This document shows, one piece after another, positions 5,614 to 10,890 of a DNA stretch of 10,890 bases. Both the position numbers and the translations under genes were made by a program. Source of the stretch: Zetaproteobacteria bacterium (GTDB lineage: Bacteria; Pseudomonadota; Zetaproteobacteria; Mariprofundales; Mariprofundaceae); assembly GCA_021545665.1 (NCBI GenBank), contig JAJRTX010000182.1, positions 1-10,890 of the forward strand, read 5' to 3'. Numbering within the stretch: position 1 is the stretch's first letter; each line of letters opens with the position of its first letter. A model generated the notes under the pieces. The model was not told the DNA's origin, searched no databases, and saw only the letters and a program-made list of their open reading frames with translations.

Positions 5614-7687
5614 CCATAACCTCCATATTATCAGGAACATCAAAACCTTGATCAGTAATTTTTAGCTCCAGATCAGCCTTGTCCCGGCCAGAAAAATAAC
5701 GTAAGAGTCCACCTCTAAACGGCGGAAAACCAATACCATAAACAAACGCGGCATCAAGGTGCATTGGATCATCCACAACTTTTTCACGTAAACATGCCAA
5801 TGCTTCCAGTAGCATCGGAATCAGGCAGGCATCAACAATATCCGCATTGCTCATTGCCGCCTCTACATCACTCAAATTCGCAACTGTTTCATGCTCGGTT
5901 ACACCTGACTTTCTTAAATATCGGCTCAATTCAGGGTTTAATTCCCCCTGTTTACCTTTTTCATACTTAAAGAATCCTGTACCGGATTTTTCTCCCAACA
6001 ATCCATCGGCTACCATATCTGCAAACCATGACGGCATCGAGAATCGCTGTCCGAAACTCTCGCCAAGATGGGTACCCACATGCTGACATATATCCAGACC
6101 GACCCTGTCGGCCAATTCAATTGCTCCCATCGGCATGCCGAAATTCTTCAAAGCCCCATCCACACGCGTAACCTTCTGACCACTCTCGAGCAACTTCAAT
6201 GCTGCTGCCATAAATGGCATCAGGCAGCGATTCACCAGAAACCCCGGCTTATCCGCCACAATGATTGGATATTTACCCCAGGCTGTGGCCAGTGCACAGG
6301 TGGTATCCAGCGTTTGTTCAGAGGTTCTTTCACCGGCCACCACTTCCACCAAAGGCATTTTTGGTGCCGGATTAAAGAAATGAAGCCCTGCAATTCGTGC
6401 TGCATCTTTACGCTCATGCTGCATATCACTTATCGACAATGAAGATGTATTGCTCAGCAGCAGTGCCTTTTCGGATACGTGTCTGGCTACATCTGCCCAC
6501 AGATCGCGCTTGATTTTGATATTCTCCAAAACAGCCTCTATTACTACATTTGCATCACTCAAACCACTGCTATCCAGCACCGGGCGAATACGGGACAAAC
6601 GATTCCTGTCCCGTCTGGCCAATCTGGACAGGATTTTCATCCCCCGACCTAACGGCTCTGCAGCCACCTCATGCAAATCAACATTCATATTTTTTGCTGC
6701 CACCCACGCTATGCCGCTGCCCATGGCTCCAGCGCCATACACTGCCGTTTTATCGAATCTGGCCGCTGCGTCGTGCCCGCGTTTGGCCGCCTGTTGCTTT
6801 TTCAATGCATCACCAAGATGAAACACCCTGATCAGATTCTTGCATGTCGGCGTGACCGCCATTCTGCCCAACGATTCAGCTTCTCTGGCCAGCGCCAGAC
6901 CATCGGACATGCCGACAATCTCCCTGAGCAGGACTATCGTTGCCGGCACGGAAGGGTAAGCAGCATGAATATCAAGGTGTTTGAAACGCGCCAGAGCCCG
7001 TTTTTCAACCTGCTGGAAAAAGATTGCTCTGGCAGGCCACACATTCATCCACCACGGAGCCAGCTTGCGCTGTTTTACTTTTCCTTTGGCAGAAAGGTGA
7101 GAAATAGCCTGTTCCATCTGTTCCGGATAGCAGTTTAAGGCAACCAGCTTCATCCGTTTGGCGTGCCGTGCATCAACGCTTCGACCTGTAAGAATCATAT
7201 CCACAGCTTTCAGCCAACCAACCCGCTTGGGTAACCGTATGCAACCACCGAATCCCGGATGTATGCCTATTTTAATTTCAGGTAACGAGAGTCGTGTTTT
7301 TTTACCTTCAACAGCTACGATATAATCACAGGCCAGCGCAACCTCCAGCCCGCCACCCATACAGGCACCAGCTACCATGGCAATTGATACAGCAGGTAGT
7401 ACTTCTATGCGGCGGCACAAGGACTGGCCGCGTTCAGCCAGCCGGGTTGCCGCTTTGATATCCGTTACCGCAGCAATGATATCCAGATCAGCACCGGCAA
7501 TAAAACAACCTGGCATGCCACTTTCCAGCACCAGCGTTGCAGGGGGATCTGCTTCCAGTGTATCCAGATGATCTTCAAGCTGAGTGAAACACAGTTCATC
7601 AAGCACATTTACCGATTTATCCATGCGCTCAAAATGAAGGCGTGCCATATTGTTCTGACGCAGCAGACTTACGACTTCCATAGTCAT
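5600..7687 (-). CDS. Fused enoyl-CoA hydratase / 3-hydroxyacyl-CoA dehydrogenase (FadJ/FadB-like)
   Basis: This 695-residue protein carries out the hydration and NAD-dependent dehydrogenation steps of fatty-acid beta-oxidation. Residues 1-~200 are a crotonase domain: oxyanion-hole segments FIAGAD (62-67) and ACMGGGLE, with catalytic Glu115 and Glu137 (LPE). Residues ~313-490 are the Rossmann domain: GAGAMGSG (318-325), NTSSLS (413-418), HFFNP with His436, Glu448, and DKPGFLVNR (479-487). The C-terminal dehydrogenase domains include FPPFRGG (654-660). Length fits FadJ/FadB alpha subunits (~715). The start at 7687 is preferred because AAGGTG lies 8 nt upstream; an ATG at 7708 has no RBS. It heads the operon. 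No thiolase (fadA/fadI) gene is adjacent. Confidence 0.93.
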   Translation of the reverse strand: MTMEVVSLLRQNNMARLHFERMDKSVNVLDELCFTQLEDHLDTLEADPPATLVLESGMPGCFIAGADLDIIAAVTDIKAATRLAERGQSLCRRIEVLPAVSIAMVAGACMGGGLEVALACDYIVAVEGKKTRLSLPEIKIGIHPGFGGCIRLPKRVGWLKAVDMILTGRSVDARHAKRMKLVALNCYPEQMEQAISHLSAKGKVKQRKLAPWWMNVWPARAIFFQQVEKRALARFKHLDIHAAYPSVPATIVLLREIVGMSDGLALAREAESLGRMAVTPTCKNLIRVFHLGDALKKQQAAKRGHDAAARFDKTAVYGAGAMGSGIAWVAAKNMNVDLHEVAAEPLGRGMKILSRLARRDRNRLSRIRPVLDSSGLSDANVVIEAVLENIKIKRDLWADVARHVSEKALLLSNTSSLSISDMQHERKDAARIAGLHFFNPAPKMPLVEVVAGERTSEQTLDTTCALATAWGKYPIIVADKPGFLVNRCLMPFMAAALKLLESGQKVTRVDGALKNFGMPMGAIELADRVGLDICQHVGTHLGESFGQRFSMPSWFADMVADGLLGEKSGTGFFKYEKGKQGELNPELSRYLRKSGVTEHETVANLSDVEAAMSNADIVDACLIPMLLEALACLREKVVDDPMHLDAAFVYGIGFPPFRGGLLRYFSGRDKADLELKITDQGFDVPDNMEVMDGFV

Positions 7688-7909
7688 TTTTGTATCACCT
7701 TCGTTCATTTTTTCATATTTTTCAATATTTTTTGCATTCTCATGACTCGCAATTATCTATTCTTACGGCCCACTGAGCCCACAAATTACCTTTATATGAT
7801 GAGTATAGCCCAAATGCATATTCATTACAGGAAAGATTTCTGGCCATCGTGAATGAATAATTGCCGAAACGTGTGAGAAAGAGGCGTAGATTATTGACAC
7901 CCTCCTTCT
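7688..7909 (-). promoter_or_regulatory. Leader and probable promoter region of the fatty-acid operon
   Basis: This non-coding stretch separates the operon from the MIT_C remnant. On the minus strand TATACT (7802-7807) and TATAAA a little downstream are possible -10 elements, but no good -35 accompanies them. The last ~40 nt before the gene are very AT-rich, with imperfect repeats of TTTTTCATA/TTTTTCAATA/TTTTTTGCA on the + strand (7706-7735). No FadR-like or other clear operator was recognised. A 61-codon ORF through the region has no protein-like features. Confidence 0.35.
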
Positions 7910-8143
7910 TCACAGCTTTAAACAAGTAACTTCAAACACCTTGCACGAGCGGTAACACTGCCCTCTGTTAGAAAAGGAAAATGCATCACCCATGTCATAG
8001 TGCTGGAATGTATCAAGCCCTCGGTCTAACAGAATCTTCCAACCATTATCCAATTCAATATGACGAGCGTGAATTGTACCGGTTCCATCAAATTCCCATG
8101 AAAACTTTATTCCAATTGCTGCACATGACGTTTCCATTTGCTT
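7910..8143 (-). pseudogene. C-terminal remnant of a MIT_C (MITD1-like) domain protein
   Basis: About 77 codons remain in one frame, ending at a TAA (7910-7912). The segment HARHIELDNGWKILLDRGLD closely follows the signature of the MIT_C domain: H-x-R-x-I-x-x-D-N-G-W, then R-G-L-D-x-F-Q. This is the phospholipase D-like C-terminal domain known from eukaryotic MITD1, with bacterial relatives. The preceding IGIKFSWEF also fits the family. The N-terminal part of the domain is missing: the frame runs back only to about 8143, where the upstream sequence becomes a piece of gmd. An ATG at 8137 exists but has no convincing RBS. It is most likely a 5'-truncated, dead gene. Identification is from motif memory. 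Confidence 0.55.
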
Positions 8144-8254
8144 GATGATGATACACGACGTTTAATACCATGCACTTCGTAACCCCTGGTGAACAGAAAC
8201 TCCGCCAGATATGACGTCCTGTCCGGTTACAGCGGTAACCAATGCTTTTTCCAA
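8144..8254 (-). pseudogene. 5' remnant of GDP-mannose 4,6-dehydratase (gmd), frameshifted
   Basis: Minus-strand codons from 8254 read [14 protein letters not shown] and then, after a frameshift at about 8215, [24 protein letters not shown]. This is the N-terminus of GDP-mannose 4,6-dehydratase (usual form: [34 protein letters not shown]). Two bases appear to be lost at the Gly codon after GQD, and an earlier Rossmann glycine is replaced by Ala. TTG at 8254 is a plausible original start with GGAAGGTG just upstream. Similarity stops at about 8143, where MIT_C-like sequence begins. The intact enzyme starts the GDP-fucose/GDP-rhamnose sugar pathways for surface polysaccharide; this copy cannot work. 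Confidence 0.75.
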
Positions 8255-8305
8255 ATAACACCTTCCAAAGAATTTTCCTTATTATAGTTGAATATTTTCA
8301 TATTG

Positions 8306-8514
8306 CTAATCAGATTCAGAATATGGGCCAATTGCAAAACTCGTGAGCGGCAAGTACCCTTTCCAATCTGGCTCGTTTTCAAGCTGGTTGCTGGTGAATG
8401 GAGCCACCGTGGGCCTCGTTCCGGCACAAAAACGGACTCGAAGTGGAATTGTCGCTCATCCACCCGGAATTTTGTAATTAGCTCTATGTGTAAAATGATG
8501 CGGATATTATGGAT
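8306..8514 (-). pseudogene. Possible frameshifted C-terminal remnant of an unrecognised protein
   Basis: On the minus strand one frame is open from 8514 and reads ...ITKFRVDERQFHFESVFVPERG (~8473 to ~8417). A second frame, one base different, then continues APFTSNQLENEPDWKGY and LPLTSFAIGPYSESD to a TAG at 8306-8308. Joined by a single-base frameshift near 8410, they make a plausible protein C-terminus ending 51 nt before the gmd remnant, so the two may once have been neighbours in one operon. I do not recognise the family, and the reading could be chance. Confidence 0.35.
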
Positions 8515-8536
8515 TTAATCTATAGTTCATACGCTT

Positions 8537-8564
8537 TTGAACAACAATAACGCCTGTTGTTCAA
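8537..8564 (+). promoter_or_regulatory. 10-bp perfect hairpin just upstream of the L,D-transpeptidase RBS
   Basis: TTGAACAACA (8537-8546) and TGTTGTTCAA (8555-8564) are perfectly complementary around an 8-nt loop; GC at 8533-8534 may extend the stem across a 2-nt bulge. It ends 4 nt before the AGGAG ribosome-binding site (8569-8573). It may be an operator palindrome, an mRNA stabiliser, or the terminator of something upstream, although no T-tract follows. No clear -35/-10 pair was found in the AT-rich stretch 8470-8536. Confidence 0.6.
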
Positions 8565-8579
8565 GCGCAGGAGTGATGC

Positions 8580-10253
8580 GTGCATAAGCTGGCATATTTG
8601 TTTCTAACCCTTTTGCTCGGTGCTGGCCTTGTTCAGGCCGGCCCGTCCATGCCTGATATAAGCAAGCAGCTTCAGCTTCAAATCGAAAAACAGAAAACGG
8701 TTTCCGTTTCACACAGCAGACAATCATTGCATGCAGGCAGACTGGCTTATTATTTTTATGCTGAGCGGTCATTTTCCCCTGCCTGGCTGGCCGAAGATGG
8801 TTTGTTATCCAATGCCGAACAACTTATTTATGCTATTGAGAAAGCTGATGAGGAAGGCCTGGATCCCGATGACTATCATTTGGATATAATCCTCTCTCTA
8901 CTGGCCGAAGTGAATCAGAATACTTCCTGGAATAATAACGATTCGCTACTGCTGGCCAGACTGGATATCCTGTTTACAGATGCCTTTCTTACCTACGCTG
9001 CCCATCTGACCTATGGACGATTCAATCCCGGAACCATTTATAAAAACTGGCAAATGCCCAGTGATCACATCGACCTTATTTCTCTGCTCAGTCAGGCTGT
9101 TGAGTCAGGACAAGCTGAACGGACTCTGAGAAATCAGCTGCCGGAACACCACATTTATTCACAACTGCGGGAACATCTCGCCAGATACAAAGACATTGCT
9201 GCACAGGGAGGCTGGCCCGAAATTGACAGCGATAAAAAACTGCAGGCCGGAGATGAGGGACCTCTTGTGCACCAGCTCCGCAACCACCTGTTCATCAGCG
9301 GTGAATTGTCAGAATACAATGATCAGGATGTATTTGATCATGTACTCACTCTGGCAGTGATGAAATTTCAGGCTTCACACGGATTGTCCGTAGACGGCAC
9401 CGTTGGCCACAAAACACTGGCTGCCCTCAATATTCCCGTAGAAGAACGAATACATCAGATTGAACTGAACATGGAACGATGGCGCTGGCTGCCACAGCAA
9501 CTCGGGGATCACTATATCCATGTCAACATCACTGATTTTTCACTTTCTATCGTCGAGAATGGATATACCGCCTTTTCAATGCCTGTCATTGTGGGTAAAA
9601 AAACGCGAAACACGCCGTCATTCAGTGCCAATATGACCTATATTGTAGTTAACCCATTCTGGCGCGTTCCCAGAAGCATTGCCATAAAAGACAAACTTCC
9701 GTTACTCAGAAAAGACCCCGGATATCTGTCAAAGCACAATTTCAGAGTCTTTCAATGGCATAGAGGCGAGCCTGTCGAAATCGAGCCGAGCTTCATTGAC
9801 TGGCACAAAGTGACTGCAAGAAATTTCAATTACAGCCTGCGACAGGATCCCGGACCTGACAATGCACTTGGCTCCCTGAAGTTCATGTTTCCGAACAAAT
9901 TCAGTGTCTACATGCATGACACACCCACTCAACACCTGTTCACACGAGAAATCCGCACATTCAGTTCCGGTTGTATTCGTGTTGCAAGCCCTCTCGATCT
10001 TGCGGATTATTTACTCAAAGGCGATCCCTCCTGGGATTCACAAGCTATCTTGAACAGCATTGACAGGGGATTGAGAGAAATTGTCAGTTTGCCTGAACCC
10101 ATAAGGGTTTATGTGCTCTACTGGACCGCATGGGTAGGTGAAGATGGGCGCATGCAGTTCCGTGATGATATTTACAGATGGGATTCTGTATTAAGCGCCG
10201 CTGTAGGCGTGACCAATGTCACTGACCTGATTGCATCATCAAGCTCTAATTAG
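8580..10253 (+). CDS. L,D-transpeptidase, YcbB/LdtD type (exported)
   Basis: The 557-residue periplasmic enzyme forms 3-3 peptide crosslinks in peptidoglycan or anchors proteins to it. A signal peptide covers residues 1-20 (LAYLFLTLLLGAGLVQA, cleavage before GP). A YcbB-type scaffold domain spans ~45-210, a peptidoglycan-binding domain ~218-285 (LQAGDEGPLVHQLR ... FQASHGLSVDGTVGHKTLAALN), and a YkuD catalytic domain ~312-485. The catalytic signature is YMHDTP (His446) followed by FSSGCIRV (nucleophile Cys465). It is slightly shorter than E. coli LdtD (615). The start is GTG with AGGAG 6 nt upstream; an out-of-frame ATG at 8576 yields only three codons. The gene is divergent from the fatty-acid operon and is followed by a second exported protein. 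Confidence 0.95.
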   Translation: MHKLAYLFLTLLLGAGLVQAGPSMPDISKQLQLQIEKQKTVSVSHSRQSLHAGRLAYYFYAERSFSPAWLAEDGLLSNAEQLIYAIEKADEEGLDPDDYHLDIILSLLAEVNQNTSWNNNDSLLLARLDILFTDAFLTYAAHLTYGRFNPGTIYKNWQMPSDHIDLISLLSQAVESGQAERTLRNQLPEHHIYSQLREHLARYKDIAAQGGWPEIDSDKKLQAGDEGPLVHQLRNHLFISGELSEYNDQDVFDHVLTLAVMKFQASHGLSVDGTVGHKTLAALNIPVEERIHQIELNMERWRWLPQQLGDHYIHVNITDFSLSIVENGYTAFSMPVIVGKKTRNTPSFSANMTYIVVNPFWRVPRSIAIKDKLPLLRKDPGYLSKHNFRVFQWHRGEPVEIEPSFIDWHKVTARNFNYSLRQDPGPDNALGSLKFMFPNKFSVYMHDTPTQHLFTREIRTFSSGCIRVASPLDLADYLLKGDPSWDSQAILNSIDRGLREIVSLPEPIRVYVLYWTAWVGEDGRMQFRDDIYRWDSVLSAAVGVTNVTDLIASSSSN

Positions 10254-10271
10254 CCATACAACCAAATCCAT

Positions 10272-10285
10272 TAACGTGAACGTTA
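10272..10285. repeat. Small hairpin between the L,D-transpeptidase and the next gene
   Basis: TAACG-TGAA-CGTTA gives a 5-bp stem with a 4-nt loop in the 48-nt gap, immediately followed by the GAGAGG ribosome-binding site of the next gene. It is too weak for a terminator and has no T-tract, so read-through into the next gene is expected. Confidence 0.3.
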
Positions 10286-10301
10286 GAGAGGCAGCTTGAT
10301 C

Positions 10302-10890
10302 ATGAAGCGAATCATAAAAACCGGTTTTTTTGCCATCGTTACACTAACACTGCTGTTGCCCGCAAAAGCATCAGCTTCGGCACCCTCATTTTCCAGGGAA
10401 ATAGCCAGTTTCTCTGTCAAATTCAAAGACCATATTTCACCTTACAAAGTGCTTGGTATCTATGTCATGCCTGGGGAAGAATTGAAGCTGGAAACTATTT
10501 CAAAACAACCGGCTCGCTATTTCAGCATCAAAACAACGGCAGGGAAGGCCAATAAGACTGCTCAGGGTAAATGGCTCTGGAAGGCGCCTGCCAAAGCAGG
10601 TCTGTACCCAATTATATTCAATAATCTGAAAGGCAATGACAAAATCACTCTGAATGTCTTTGTTATGGTGCCCGGCAGTCACATGAAGGGTGAATATCTC
10701 AATGGCTACCGAATCGGAAATTACCCCAAGAAACCAAAAGATGGTCTGGCCATTTACCAGAAACCTCGCGGTTTTATTGAAGTAACCAAAGAAAATGAAA
10801 ATACTTTGCTAGCCCCTCACCTGACACTCAAGCAGTTTCTATGCAAACAGAAGGGTGGTTATCCCAAATATGTTGTACTACAGGAAAAGC
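10302..10890 (+). CDS. Exported protein of unknown function, partial (possible peptidoglycan peptidase)
   Basis: An ATG at 10302 opens a frame of 196 codons that runs off the window with no stop. GAGAGG lies 10 nt upstream; an in-frame TTG at 10296 is an alternative. Residues 1-~23 form a signal peptide (MKRIIKTGFFAIVTLTLLLP, then AKASA). Residues ~30-125 look like a beta-sandwich (GEELKLETI, KWLWKAPAKAGLYPI, ITLNVFVMVP). A conserved-looking segment follows: GEYLNGYRIGNYPKK, then APHLTLKQFLCKQ and YPKYVVLQEK. That last part resembles the start of M15/DUF882-type zinc peptidase regions that often follow YcbB genes, but the metal-binding residues would lie outside the window. Close spacing to the L,D-transpeptidase suggests joint work on the cell wall. 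Confidence 0.8.
   Translation, partial: MKRIIKTGFFAIVTLTLLLPAKASASAPSFSREIASFSVKFKDHISPYKVLGIYVMPGEELKLETISKQPARYFSIKTTAGKANKTAQGKWLWKAPAKAGLYPIIFNNLKGNDKITLNVFVMVPGSHMKGEYLNGYRIGNYPKKPKDGLAIYQKPRGFIEVTKENENTLLAPHLTLKQFLCKQKGGYPKYVVLQEK

Noticed and set aside
5613..5643. Upstream ATG start for the acyl-CoA synthetase
   Set aside because: It would add ten hydrophobic residues and deeper overlap without an RBS, while GGAGG sits correctly before the ATG at 5613.
7740..7925. 61-codon minus-strand ORF between the fatty-acid operon and the MIT_C remnant
   Set aside because: It overlaps the MIT_C end, lacks a good RBS, and its sequence shows no domain-like pattern; it is treated as leader DNA.
8225..8240. 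Perfect palindrome GGTTAC-AGCG-GTAACC, considered as an operator
   Set aside because: It coincides with the Val-Thr-Ala-Val-Thr codons of the gmd remnant, so a chance origin from coding sequence is enough.
8288..8518. 76-codon + strand ORF
   Set aside because: It lies opposite the minus-strand remnants, has no RBS, and has low-quality composition; it is probably an antisense shadow.
8527..8772. 81-codon minus-strand ORF overlapping the L,D-transpeptidase start
   Set aside because: The + strand gene with signal peptide and RBS explains this DNA.
1..10890. CRISPR array, tRNA, rRNA or intact insertion sequence
   Set aside because: No regularly spaced direct repeats, cloverleaf-like elements or transposase motifs were seen on either strand.

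Overview
The window looks like chromosomal DNA of a proteobacterium (Pseudomonadota). The basis is the set of families present: a short DksA, LipB, a FadB/FadJ-like two-domain beta-oxidation enzyme, an FAA1-type acyl-CoA synthetase, and a YcbB/LdtD-type L,D-transpeptidase with a signal peptide that implies a periplasm. Composition is moderate in G+C with local AT-rich islands. I cannot fix genus or class from sequence alone.

Left end (1-2620): a long perfect inverted repeat and a very short + strand ORF precede a large minus-strand gene (94-2484). That gene encodes a single-chain protein with a PD-(D/E)xK nuclease-like N-terminus, a DEAH superfamily-2 helicase core and two C-terminal Helicase-Associated (HA) repeats. 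No methyltransferase or partner gene is visible. The HA module is far more AT-rich than the rest of the gene. Upstream of the gene lie an extended -10 promoter, a CTTnGCG triple repeat and a strong hairpin terminator.

Centre (2628-7708, all minus strand): a compact lipid-metabolism operon read right to left. The order is a fused enoyl-CoA hydratase/3-hydroxyacyl-CoA dehydrogenase, then an acyl-CoA synthetase overlapping it by 14 nt, then octanoyltransferase lipB 9 nt further on, then dksA. dksA appears to have its own extended -10 promoter overlapping the lipB stop codon. A GC-rich hairpin closes the operon. Together the genes activate and oxidise fatty acids, transfer octanoyl groups for lipoate synthesis, and make an RNA polymerase-binding regulator linked to the stringent response.

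Scar region (7910-8514): a graveyard of minus-strand gene remnants. A frameshifted C-terminal piece of an unrecognised protein is followed by the first ~38 codons of a GDP-mannose 4,6-dehydratase (gmd) with its own RBS and a frameshift. This is fused directly to the C-terminal piece of a MIT_C (MITD1-like) domain protein. It reads as a deletion scar, possibly from a lost polysaccharide locus.

Right end (8580-10890, + strand): a secreted YcbB-type L,D-transpeptidase starting at GTG, with a 10-bp perfect hairpin just before its RBS. A second exported protein of unknown function follows 48 nt later and runs off the window; it is probably a cell-wall partner. No tRNA, rRNA, CRISPR array or intact mobile element was seen.
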